Of a stretch of DNA of 11,544 nt, positions 5,134-11,544 are shown one piece after another. The DNA lies in assembly GCA_902492895.1 (NCBI GenBank), contig CABUNG010000053.1, positions 1-11,544 on the forward strand, written 5' to 3'. Origin of the DNA: an uncultured Oscillospiraceae bacterium. Its GTDB lineage: Bacteria > Bacillota > Clostridia > Oscillospirales > Acutalibacteraceae. Position 1 is the first letter of the stretch; every line of letters starts with the position of its first letter. The notes under the pieces were generated by a model that ran no database searches, was not told the origin of the DNA, and saw only the letters and a program-made list of their open reading frames with translations. A program made the position numbers and the translations under genes.

Positions 5134-6501
5134 TTATCCCACCATGATCCGTTCCTCCGGATACCGCACGGCGTCCGGTTTGCGCATGCCGCCCGCCAGG
5201 GCCATCGACACCGTCAGCGGGCCGACCCGCCCGATGAACATCGTCAAAATAATCAGCAGCTTGGAAACGACATTCAAGGTGGGGGTGATTCCCGTCGACA
5301 GGCCGACGGTTCCAAAAGCCGAAACCACTTCAAACATCACATCGGCGAGGACCGTGGTCCCCCCCGTCATGGATTCGATCGCGCTGATGACCACCGTATC
5401 GACCAGTACCAGACCGAGTGCCAGGAACACGATGGCCTGAGCCCGCCGCACCAGCATGAGGTTGAGGCGGCGTCCCCGGACATTGTAATCCTCTTTGCGC
5501 CGGATCATGACCATCACCGACAGCAGCACGATAAAAAAGGTGGTGGTCTTGATGCCGCCGCCGGTGGAAGCCGGAGAAGCGCCGATAAACATCAGGATAA
5601 TGCTGACCATCTGGCCGGCCGGCGTCAGATCCCCCTGCCCGATGGTATCGAATCCGGCCGTGCGCAGTGTGACCGACTGGAAGGCCCCCGCCATGATCTT
5701 TTCGGCCGGATTCAGACCGTTTGCCAGGGTTTTGGGATTGTTCCATTCCAGCAGGCAGATCAGCAGCGTGCCGGACAGCACCAGTATGCCCGTCACCAGC
5801 AGAACGACGCGGGAATGAAGCGTCAGGCGGCTCCAGCGCCGCGTATGCAGAACATCCAGAATCACGGAAAATCCGATGCCGCCGAGGAGAATCAGGCCCA
5901 TGACCGTAAAATTGATCACGGGATCCGATACATACGGCACAATGGAATTCTCGAATCCGAAAGGATCAAAACCCGCGTTGCAGAAGGCGGACACCGACAT
6001 AAACACCGCGTAATAGATCGCTTTCCCCAAATCGTACTCAAAGGCAAAGCGGACGGCAAAGATGACACAGGCGATCCCTTCGATCGAAAAGGTGACCAGC
6101 AGGGCGTTGCGCACCAGCCGGACCGTCCCCTGCAGGGATTCGGCGTTGAACGCCTCCTGTATCACCAGGCGTTCCCGCAGCGTGATGCGTTTACCGATCA
6201 TCATGAAAACCATGGCCGTGATGGTCATGAACCCCAGCCCGCCGATCTGGATCAGGCAGAGGATGACGATCTGGCCGAACAGGGAAAAGGTGACGCCGGT
6301 GTTGACCACGATCAGCCCGGTCACGCACACCGCCGACGTCGCCGTGAACACCGCGTCCACAAACCCCAGCGTGTCCCGATCGACCGTGGCCATCGGCAGC
6401 GTCAGCAGCAGTCCGCCCAGCAAGATGACGCAAAGAAAGCCCATGGCCAGAATCTGGACGGGCTTGAGAGAATGTATTTTTTTCTGCAGCCATTGACCCA
6501 T
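5134..6501 (-). CDS. ktrB: KtrB/TrkH-type potassium uptake channel subunit
   Basis: A 455-residue integral membrane protein of the Trk/Ktr superfamily, made of four M1-P-M2 repeats. The four pore loops with their filter glycines are visible: TATSAVCVTGL (G62), VSAFCNAGF (G177), LRTAGFD (G283) and SAFGTVGLS (G400). The ASPASTGGGIKTTT segment (308-321) is the intramembrane gating loop of repeat three. The length fits KtrB (about 445-460). ATG 6501 is chosen because GGAGGA lies 9 bases upstream; an in-frame TTG at 6522 has no site. It forms an operon with ktrA. The predicted leader is only about 55 bases, so the c-di-AMP riboswitch (ydaO/yuaA type) found before some ktr operons is absent here. 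Confidence 0.96.
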   Translation of the reverse strand: MGQWLQKKIHSLKPVQILAMGFLCVILLGGLLLTLPMATVDRDTLGFVDAVFTATSAVCVTGLIVVNTGVTFSLFGQIVILCLIQIGGLGFMTITAMVFMMIGKRITLRERLVIQEAFNAESLQGTVRLVRNALLVTFSIEGIACVIFAVRFAFEYDLGKAIYYAVFMSVSAFCNAGFDPFGFENSIVPYVSDPVINFTVMGLILLGGIGFSVILDVLHTRRWSRLTLHSRVVLLVTGILVLSGTLLICLLEWNNPKTLANGLNPAEKIMAGAFQSVTLRTAGFDTIGQGDLTPAGQMVSIILMFIGASPASTGGGIKTTTFFIVLLSVMVMIRRKEDYNVRGRRLNLMLVRRAQAIVFLALGLVLVDTVVISAIESMTGGTTVLADVMFEVVSAFGTVGLSTGITPTLNVVSKLLIILTMFIGRVGPLTVSMALAGGMRKPDAVRYPEERIMVG

Positions 6502-6562
6502 GTTCGGAATTCCTCCGCCCAAAACACCGGCTCAACTGAATACCGCCTGATATTTCCAGCCC

Positions 6563-6591
6563 ATTATAGCATGGGGGGTATGAAAAAGCAA
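6563..6591 (-). promoter_or_regulatory. Promoter of ktrB-ktrA
   Basis: On the minus strand, TTGCTT (6591-6586), a 17-base spacer and a perfect TATAAT (6568-6563) are present. The TGC just before the -10 adds an extended -10 element. The interval from here to the opposing promoter at 6731 (about 140 bases) holds nothing else I recognise. Confidence 0.8.
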
Positions 6592-6730
6592 GGCGGCATT
6601 GACCCATTCCGCCAATTTCCATATTCTGCTTGAAAAGGAGAGTTTTTGCCCGCTTTTTTCGTCATCCCGCCTCATGCCGCCGACACGGTTCCTTTCCTCC
6701 GGCCTTCATAATTTCTTCCATTTTCCTCCG

Positions 6731-6759
6731 TTGAATCTTTGACGGAATTGGCGTACAAT
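6731..6759 (+). promoter_or_regulatory. Promoter of the exo/endonuclease/phosphatase gene
   Basis: TTGAAT (6731-6736), a 17-base spacer and TACAAT (6754-6759) match sigma-A elements, with a start near 6766. The AGGAGG ribosome site follows at 6775-6780. Confidence 0.75.
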
Positions 6760-6789
6760 ACAGATAGATCATGCAGGAGGTGGCGTCCG

Positions 6790-7617
6790 ATGGACACCTG
6801 TATCAAGGTAGCATCGTTCAACATCAAGCGGGATTCCCGCTTTCAGGGACCACACAGCTGGCGGAACCGCCGGGAGCTGGTGGCCGAGATCATCCGGCAG
6901 TCGGGACTGGCGATCATCGGGGTGCAGGAGCTGCTGCCCACGATGCGGGAGGATCTGGGCGAACTGCTCCGGGGCTACAGCATTTTCGGAGAAGGGCGCA
7001 AACGCAACCGCAGCAACGAACAGTCGGCCATTCTCCTCCGGGACAACGATACGAAGCTGCTCGGCGGCAAGACGTTCTGGCTTTCCAAGCATCCCGAGCG
7101 TTCGGGCAGCCGGGCGTATTTTGCCATGTTTCCCCGCATCTGCACCGTCTGCGAAGTGTATGTGCAGGAATACGGCCGCTCGATCCGGGTGTTCAACACC
7201 CATTTCGATCATGTCTGCGGCCCCGCCCGCACCCTGGGTGTGCGGATCATCCTCGAATACATGCATCGGATGAACGAGCGCGCCCCCAGGCCTTCGATCC
7301 TGATGGGTGATCTCAACGCGGCGCCCGACAGCAAACCCATCCGGATTCTGCGGGAAAACCAGCATTCCTATCCCGATATTCACCTGAACTGCGTGTTCGA
7401 TCTTGCGCAGAATCAGGAGACCGCCAACACCTACCACGGCTTTTCCGGCCGCATCACGCCCCATCCCCCGATCGACTACATTTTCGTCAGCGACGACTTC
7501 ATGGTTCGGGATACCTATCTCGACACGACCCATACCGGGGGACTCTATCCGTCCGATCATTTCCCCCTGGTCGCCGTACTGGAGCTGAAAAAGCAGGCCG
7601 CGGAAATGGCCGGCTGA
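6790..7617 (+). CDS. Endonuclease/exonuclease/phosphatase (EEP) family protein
   Basis: A 275-residue protein of the Mg2+-dependent DNase I/exonuclease III/inositol-phosphatase fold. The catalytic set is complete: ASFNIK (N11), GVQEL (E47), FNTHFDH (N136, H138), GDLNAAPDS (D174, N176), PIDYIFV (D229) and YPSDHFPL (D256, H257). FWLSKHPERSGSR and FPRICTV are typical of the bacterial stand-alone branch. No signal peptide or membrane segment is seen, so it is probably cytoplasmic. Substrate cannot be told from sequence: phosphodiesters of nucleic acids, phospholipids and sugar phosphates are all cut by members. ATG 6790 has AGGAGG 9 bases upstream, and translation from it begins directly with the first core strand; the open frame extends further upstream without a site. 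It is a single-gene unit with its own promoter and terminator. Confidence 0.92.
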   Translation: MDTCIKVASFNIKRDSRFQGPHSWRNRRELVAEIIRQSGLAIIGVQELLPTMREDLGELLRGYSIFGEGRKRNRSNEQSAILLRDNDTKLLGGKTFWLSKHPERSGSRAYFAMFPRICTVCEVYVQEYGRSIRVFNTHFDHVCGPARTLGVRIILEYMHRMNERAPRPSILMGDLNAAPDSKPIRILRENQHSYPDIHLNCVFDLAQNQETANTYHGFSGRITPHPPIDYIFVSDDFMVRDTYLDTTHTGGLYPSDHFPLVAVLELKKQAAEMAG

Positions 7618-7632
7618 ACGATGCTGATGCAT

Positions 7633-7668
7633 ACGCCGCGGATACCTTCCGGTATCCGCGGCGTTTTT
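7633..7668 (+). terminator. Terminator of the EEP gene
   Basis: A perfect 14 bp stem ACGCCGCGGATACC (7633-7646) pairs with 7651-7664 around a TTCC loop, with Ts through 7668. It lies 16 bases past the stop codon. Confidence 0.92.
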
Positions 7669-7712
7669 CCTGACCGCCGGTAAGACGGATCCATCCGCAG
7701 GCCGCCGCAGCG

Positions 7713-7753
7713 AAAACACCCCCGGCGAAGGACGCTGCCTTCGCCGGGGGTGT
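7713..7753 (-). terminator. Terminator of the tsaE-tsaB-upp group
   Basis: A 16 bp perfect stem (7716-7731 with 7738-7753) surrounds a 6-base loop. On the minus strand it is followed by TTTTC, so it ends transcripts coming from upp, whose stop is 22 bases upstream. With the EEP terminator it forms a back-to-back pair that insulates two converging units. Confidence 0.9.
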
Positions 7754-7774
7754 GATATTGACGATGCTGAAAGT

Positions 7775-8407
7775 TTATTTCGTGCCGAAAATGCGGTCTC
7801 CGGCGTCACCGAGGCCAGGCACAATGTAGCCGTGGTCGTTGAGATGCTCATCGAGAGCCGCACAGTAAACCTGCACGTCGGGATGGGCTTCCTGCAGGGC
7901 TTTGAGTCCCTCGGGCGCGGCAATGATGCACATGAACTTGATGCTCTTCGGTCCCCGCTTCTTGATCTGGGAAATCGCGTCCACCGCCGAGCCGCCGGTC
8001 GCGAGCATCGGGTCGAGCACGATGACTTCGCGCTCCGAAATGTCGCCGGGCAGCTTGCAGTAATATTCCACCGGCTTCAGGGTTTCCGGATCGCGGTACA
8101 GACCGATATGGCCCACCCGGGCGGCCGGCACCAGCTCCAGCGCGCCTTCCACCATGCCGATTCCGGCCCGCAGGATCGGCACGAACGCCAGCTTCCGTCC
8201 GGCAATCACCTTGGATTTGGTGATGGTGATGGGGGTTTCCACCTCCACCTCGCACAAAGGCAGATCGCGTGTGGCCTCATAGCACATCAGCTGGGTGATT
8301 TCCTGGATCAGCTCCCGAAATTCCTTGGAACCCGTGTTCTTGTCCCGCAGCAGGGTCACCTTGTGCTGGATGAGCGGATGGTCGGCAATGAACGCTTTGT
8401 TTGACAT
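7775..8407 (-). CDS. upp: Uracil phosphoribosyltransferase
   Basis: A 210-residue enzyme that makes UMP from uracil and PRPP in pyrimidine salvage, in the cytoplasm. The PRPP loop is VIVLDPMLATGGSA (128-141). The uracil-binding C-terminus GYIVPGLGDAGDR (193-205) is intact, and FVPILRAGIGMV (75-86) is the conserved core. The length is normal for Upp (208-210). ATG 8407 has GGGAGG 7 bases upstream. It lies 44 bases behind tsaB on the same strand and may be read from the tsaE promoter, from a weak promoter in the gap, or both. Nothing unusual is seen in the protein. Confidence 0.97.
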   Translation of the reverse strand: MSNKAFIADHPLIQHKVTLLRDKNTGSKEFRELIQEITQLMCYEATRDLPLCEVEVETPITITKSKVIAGRKLAFVPILRAGIGMVEGALELVPAARVGHIGLYRDPETLKPVEYYCKLPGDISEREVIVLDPMLATGGSAVDAISQIKKRGPKSIKFMCIIAAPEGLKALQEAHPDVQVYCAALDEHLNDHGYIVPGLGDAGDRIFGTK

Positions 8408-8436
8408 GATGAAACCTCCCGATTTTGACTTCTATA

Positions 8437-8463
8437 TGTATAGCGTATCCCTTACGGTTTCAA
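8437..8463 (-). promoter_or_regulatory. Possible weak promoter of upp
   Basis: On the minus strand TTGAAA (8463-8458) is followed after only 15 bases by TATACA (8442-8437). The spacing is short, and the -35 lies within the end of tsaB. It could give upp some independent expression. Weak evidence. Confidence 0.3.
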
Positions 8464-9219
8464 ACCCTGTTCCCTGGCGCGCAGTTCCCGCTCGGCCTGG
8501 GGCAGGCGGAGGTAGACGGGCATCAGCTCGTCCGAAGAAACCAGGCGATCCTCTGCGGCATACACCGCCGCCTCCATCGCCACCCCCACAGCCTGCTGGA
8601 ACCGCAGTCCTTCGGGGGCGAGGCACAGGTTCGGCACCCGGTCTCTCAGGGTATTATAGCACACTTCCGCCCCGTCTCCAACTATAAAAACCGTTTTTTC
8701 TGAAAATTCCGGCCGATTTTTCAGTCTCTGCCCCACCTCTTCGATGGTCAGCGCCTCGTCAGGCGTTATACGGGACAGGCGGCCGTCCTCACAGGCAAAC
8801 GACGCCGTGTAGATCTGGCCGCAGCGGGCGTCCATCGCCGCAAGCACCACCCCGGTGAAAGGAACCCCCTCCATCCCTTTCGCCATGGCGGCCAAGGTGG
8901 ATACCCCTGCACAGGGCAGGTTCCGGGCGAACGCCAGGCCCTTGACCGCCGCCACCCCGATGCGCACACCGGTAAAGGACCCCGGTCCCGCCGAAACTGC
9001 CAGTACATCCACATCCGCCATGGTCATGCCCGCATTTTTCAGCAGATCCCCCACCATGGGCAGAAGGGTTTGGCTGTGTGTCAGGCCCGTATGAACACAT
9101 GCGGACGCCACGAGGCGGCCGGTTCCCCCGTCCCCGCAGCGCAGCAGCGCGCAGGAAGCCGGACCGGCCGAAGACTCGAGCGCCAGAATCAGCCGTCCGT
9201 CGTCTTGCTGCCGTATCAT
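8452..9219 (-). CDS. tsaB: tRNA t6A biosynthesis protein TsaB
   Basis: A 255-residue ASKHA-fold protein. TsaB forms the dimer core with TsaD that, with TsaE, transfers threonylcarbamoyl to A37 of ANN-decoding tRNAs in the cytoplasm. Visible landmarks are LILALESSAGPASCAL (10-25), which matches the phosphate-1 strand, LTHSQTLLPMV (46-56) and the strongly conserved AVSAGPGSFTGVRIG (74-88). The C-terminal PVYLRLPQAER is the usual family ending. ATG 9219 is chosen because it overlaps the tsaE stop as ATGA and has a GGAGGAGGGG site just upstream. The frame is open further upstream to 9345 but only inside tsaE. The protein is somewhat longer than the 225-235 usual in many bacteria. tsaD and rimI, often next to it in Firmicutes, are not here. 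Confidence 0.95.
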   Translation of the reverse strand: MIRQQDDGRLILALESSAGPASCALLRCGDGGTGRLVASACVHTGLTHSQTLLPMVGDLLKNAGMTMADVDVLAVSAGPGSFTGVRIGVAAVKGLAFARNLPCAGVSTLAAMAKGMEGVPFTGVVLAAMDARCGQIYTASFACEDGRLSRITPDEALTIEEVGQRLKNRPEFSEKTVFIVGDGAEVCYNTLRDRVPNLCLAPEGLRFQQAVGVAMEAAVYAAEDRLVSSDELMPVYLRLPQAERELRAREQGLKP

Positions 9220-9656
9220 ATCCGTGTCCCCTCCTCCGTCCGGTTTCCGCATTCCGCGGTGATCAGGCGATCCGTTTCCCCCAGCCTCTCGAACCGGACC
9301 CGCAGTGTATCGGGCGGCAGAGCGCCTTCGATGTTTTCGCTCCACTCGACCGCGAGGATCGCCCCCCCGTCGATATACTCAAAAAATCCCGTGGCATAGA
9401 CGTCCTCCCACCCGGAGACCCGATACATATCGAAGTGCACGAGAGGGGGCTTCCCCCCATACTCGTGCACCAGTGCAAACGTCGGGCTCGACACCTCGGC
9501 CGAGAGGCCCAATCCGGCCGCCATACCCCTGACGAACGCGGTCTTTCCCATTCCAAGGCCGCCGTACATCGCCACCACCGTGCCCGGACGAAGCCGGACG
9601 GCCAATTCCGCCCCGGCCTGTTCGGTTTCCGCCTCCGAATGGGTCCTCCACTGCAC
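9216..9656 (-). CDS. tsaE: tRNA t6A biosynthesis ATPase TsaE (GTG start)
   Basis: A 146-residue P-loop ATPase that drives turnover of the TsaB-TsaD complex. Walker A is GGLGMGKT (32-39), followed by SSPTFALVHEY (56-66), the HFDMYR motif (75-79 region, D76) and AVEWSENI (102-109). I place the start at GTG 9656 because AAGGAGG lies exactly 8 bases upstream (9665-9671). The protein then begins MQWRTHSEAET, where the family normally begins. The ATG at 9683 has no ribosome site in front of it and would put that perfect site inside the gene. The open frame running to 9890 adds nothing family-like. It is the first gene of the group, and its TGA overlaps the tsaB ATG by four bases, so translation is probably coupled. 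Confidence 0.95.
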   Translation of the reverse strand: MQWRTHSEAETEQAGAELAVRLRPGTVVAMYGGLGMGKTAFVRGMAAGLGLSAEVSSPTFALVHEYGGKPPLVHFDMYRVSGWEDVYATGFFEYIDGGAILAVEWSENIEGALPPDTLRVRFERLGETDRLITAECGNRTEEGTRI

Positions 9657-9710
9657 GCCCGGTGCCTCCTTTTTATCCTTCATACGGGAAGAATAGAAAA
9701 ACTTTCTTAA

Positions 9711-9739
9711 ACTATAGCACATATTTGATAAAGTGGGAA
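9711..9739 (-). promoter_or_regulatory. Promoter of tsaE-tsaB(-upp)
   Basis: On the minus strand, TTCCCA (9739-9734), 17 bases and TATAGT (9716-9711) are present, with a TGC extended -10 element. The leader to GTG 9656 would be about 48 bases. Confidence 0.6.
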
Positions 9740-9748
9740 GACGCAATC

Positions 9749-9777
9749 TTGAATAGGCGTGCAAAAAAAGGTATAAT
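9749..9777 (+). promoter_or_regulatory. Promoter of the methyltransferase gene
   Basis: TTGAAT (9749-9754), 17 bases and a perfect TATAAT (9772-9777) give a strong sigma-A-type promoter back to back with the tsaE promoter. The leader of about 105 bases contains small stems such as GTCGT/ACGAC but no riboswitch I recognise. Confidence 0.8.
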
Positions 9778-9888
9778 ACTCCTAATAGAGAGTTTGGAAG
9801 AAAATTCCGGTCACTGGCATCCGGCAAGTCCCAAAAGGGATTGACAGGTCGTGTATTCCGAACGACATCACGAGGGGCTGAATCGATC

Positions 9889-10686
9889 ATGTCCAGTAAT
9901 CAAGACAAAATATTCCTGCGGTATGCCGGCAAAAGCGAAGACGGACGGGAAACGTATTCCCGGAACGACGGACTGGAATACCACTACACGAAAAAGCATT
10001 TAGAGGGATTCATCACAAAAAAGGACCGTATCCTGGAGATCGGCTGTGCCACAGGGCATTATGGTTTTTATTATGCGGACAAATGCCGGGAGTATGTCGG
10101 GATCGATCTTTTCCCCCCGCACATCGAGTTGTTCCGCCGGAGGATCGAGGAACGGCATCTCCGCCATGTATCCTGCCGGGTCGGAGACGCCACCAACCTG
10201 GAGGACATACCCGACGGCAGCTTCGACGTGGTGCTGTCCCTGGGACCGATGTACCATCTGCCGAAAGACGAGAGGGAGCTGGCCTTTTCGGAAGCGGCCA
10301 GGGTCTGCAAACCCGGCGGAATTTTGGCTTTTGCCTACATCGTGCAACTCGGCACCTATGCGGGGGCGTGTGTCAACGACGATTGGCGGCACATCTACCC
10401 CAACGAGAAAACGAACGAATACGTGCTCGGCAGATGTACCGACGACGAACGGCCGGGCCTTTTTTACTATACAATGCCCGAAGAGATGGCGGAGACGGCC
10501 CGAAAATATGGGTTGAAAAAGCTGAAAAACCTCGGCACAAATTTTATGTTTGCCATGAAAATCGTCAACGATATGACGGACGAGCGGTTTGAGACGATGC
10601 GGCCGCTTTACGATAGCATGACCAGCTGCGAAAGCTGTACGGGGCTGGCAGGCCACGCGCTGCTGATTTGCGAAAAATCGGTGTAA
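9889..10686 (+). CDS. Class I SAM-dependent methyltransferase
   Basis: A 265-residue cytoplasmic methyltransferase. Motif I is RILEIGCATGHYGFY (47-61). The acidic residue after beta-2 is D73 in YVGIDLF, VGDATNLEDIP (98-108) lines the adenine pocket, and FDVVLSLGPMYHL (112-124) is motif IV. VCKPGGILAFAY (139-150) is the post-II loop common in UbiE/Methyltransf_11 and 25 proteins. The C-terminal third (helices with YYTMPEEMAETARKYG) is a substrate cap. The LGPMYHL form is frequent in small-molecule methyltransferases of Firmicutes, but no substrate can be assigned. ATG 9889 has GAGGGG about 11 bases upstream; TTG 9841 is an unlikely alternative. No terminator separates it from the rodA-like gene 92 bases downstream, so read-through is possible. 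Confidence 0.9.
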   Translation: MSSNQDKIFLRYAGKSEDGRETYSRNDGLEYHYTKKHLEGFITKKDRILEIGCATGHYGFYYADKCREYVGIDLFPPHIELFRRRIEERHLRHVSCRVGDATNLEDIPDGSFDVVLSLGPMYHLPKDERELAFSEAARVCKPGGILAFAYIVQLGTYAGACVNDDWRHIYPNEKTNEYVLGRCTDDERPGLFYYTMPEEMAETARKYGLKKLKNLGTNFMFAMKIVNDMTDERFETMRPLYDSMTSCESCTGLAGHALLICEKSV

Positions 10687-10778
10687 TCCCGAAAAACGGC
10701 ATGACGCTTTGCAGACGCCTGAAAGTGTCGGAACGGATTACATATTTAAAGTCATCTTCATCGTTACAGGAGGCCGCC

Positions 10779-11544
10779 TTGAATATACTCAGAAAAATCA
10801 CCCACGCCGTAGGGACGTTTATACGGCAGACCGACCGTTTTCTGATCATCATTTGTACACTGGCGGCCTCTTACGGCTTTCTGCTGGTGTATTCGGCGAC
10901 GAAAACGGCGGGGGGCCGCTTCAGCGACTGCCTCATGCAGCTGGTCTGCATTGTGCTCGGCATCGTCGCCGCACTGATCATCTCCCGCATCGACTACGAA
11001 TTCATCTCCGCCATCTGGCCGATACTGGCGGGGGTTTCTCTCCTTCTGATGATTCTCACCTTTACCCCGCTGGGCTACAGCGTCCCCGGCACCGACGACC
11101 AGAACTGGCTGGAAATCCCGCTCGGGCCCAAAACGTTTTTGTTTCAGCCGTCCGAGCTGATGAAAATCATATTCATCATCACCTTCTCCACCCATCTGTC
11201 CAAGGTGCGGGAACATATCAACCGGCCGATGACCGTGCTCCTTCTCTGCGCCCACGGACTGCTGCCCGCGCTGCTGGTGTTTGCCCAGGGCGACGACGGC
11301 ACGGCCGCCATCTTTCTCTGCGTGTTCATAGGCATGATGTTCGCGGCCGGGCTGAAGCCGGTTTACTTTCTATTGGGATTTGCGGGGGTGCTGGGCGTCA
11401 TTCCCATCCTCTGGAATCGCCTGGACGACGACAAGCGGGCGCGCTTCCTCAGCATCATTTTTGTGGACCAGTACGTGGAAAATATCGGCTGGCAGCAGCA
11501 GCTCGGCCTGACGGCCATGGGTTCGGGCCAGCTGTGGGGCGTCG
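10779..11544 (+). CDS. rodA: RodA/FtsW/SpoVE-family SEDS peptidoglycan polymerase, 3' end outside window
   Basis: An open frame of 255 codons without a stop up to the window edge. It starts at TTG 10779, five bases after a strong AGGAGG (10768-10773); no ATG lies near. Several membrane spans are evident (FLIIICTLAASYGFLLVYSA; LVCIVLGIVAALIIS; ILAGVSLLLMILTF; VLLLCAHGLLPALLVF; IFLCVFIGMMFAAG). SEDS landmarks are NWLEIPLG followed by FQPSELMKI (about residues 109-127), GDDGTAAIF and, near the end, QQQLGLTAMGSGQLWG. SEDS proteins polymerise lipid II glycan strands in the membrane together with a class B PBP. The order PSEL-GDDGTA-QQ favours RodA, but FtsW or SpoVE cannot be excluded from this half. 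The usual RRW before the first motif reads DDQNW. Partner genes such as mreBCD are not in view. Confidence 0.92.
   Translation, partial: MNILRKITHAVGTFIRQTDRFLIIICTLAASYGFLLVYSATKTAGGRFSDCLMQLVCIVLGIVAALIISRIDYEFISAIWPILAGVSLLLMILTFTPLGYSVPGTDDQNWLEIPLGPKTFLFQPSELMKIIFIITFSTHLSKVREHINRPMTVLLLCAHGLLPALLVFAQGDDGTAAIFLCVFIGMMFAAGLKPVYFLLGFAGVLGVIPILWNRLDDDKRARFLSIIFVDQYVENIGWQQQLGLTAMGSGQLWGV

Noticed and set aside
6502..6562. Riboswitch before ktrB
   Set aside because: The predicted leader is about 55 bases and lacks any extended conserved structure.
4501..6633. 710-codon open frame on the plus strand opposite ktrA-ktrB
   Set aside because: It is an antisense shadow rich in His, Asp, Gln and Arg, with no domain signal, while the minus strand encodes both Ktr subunits in full.
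6769..7923. 384-codon open frame on the minus strand opposite the EEP gene
   Set aside because: It runs through two strong terminators and into upp in another frame, and its sequence has no family features.
9784..9888. Riboswitch or T-box before the methyltransferase
   Set aside because: Only short, weak stems are visible; no T-box or SAM-riboswitch signature and no attenuator hairpin with a T-run.
1..11544. CRISPR array, insertion sequence or prophage
   Set aside because: No regularly spaced repeats, transposase, integrase or terminal inverted repeats were seen on reading both strands. The esterase remnant is the only sign of gene decay.

Overview
The window looks like chromosomal DNA from a GC-rich Clostridia-type Firmicute, perhaps a gut member of the Oscillospirales or Christensenellales. 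That placement is an inference. It rests on sigma-A-type promoters, strong AGGAGG ribosome binding sites, GTG and TTG starts, a cyclohydrolase/FolD folate pair, a KtrAB potassium system and a SEDS cell-wall polymerase. Nearly all of it is housekeeping in character, and no mobile element, CRISPR array or classic defence island is visible.

Layout. Positions 1-246 hold the end of a ribosomal operon: the 3' part of 5S rRNA, a short hairpin, tRNA-Asn(GTT) and a very strong terminator. Positions 247-870 hold no intact gene, only a decayed minus-strand alpha/beta-hydrolase esterase. Positions 873-2467 are a two-gene folate operon (fchA-folD) with its own promoter. FolD has lost residues needed for cyclohydrolase activity, which its partner probably supplies. 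Positions 2518-3365 hold a small minus-strand gene of unknown function, an XRE-type repressor-like gene and an intergenic region rich in dyads. A plus-strand lipoprotein gene (3366-4394) starts divergently from the repressor.

Positions 4417-6591 are ktrB-ktrA on the minus strand, a K+ channel subunit and its RCK gating subunit. They converge on the lipoprotein gene, and the two transcripts share one terminator that overlaps coding sequence. A plus-strand exo/endonuclease/phosphatase gene (6790-7617) ends at a strong terminator. A second hairpin beside it ends the opposing minus-strand group tsaE-tsaB-upp, which covers tRNA t6A modification and uracil salvage. From a pair of divergent promoters near 9711-9777 the plus strand carries a SAM-dependent methyltransferase and then a RodA-type SEDS gene with a TTG start, which runs off the end of the window.

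Most attention is due to the catalytically altered FolD beside FchA, the dyad-rich XRE/small-gene/lipoprotein block, and the esterase remnant next to the tRNA terminator. I found no convincing new multi-gene system.
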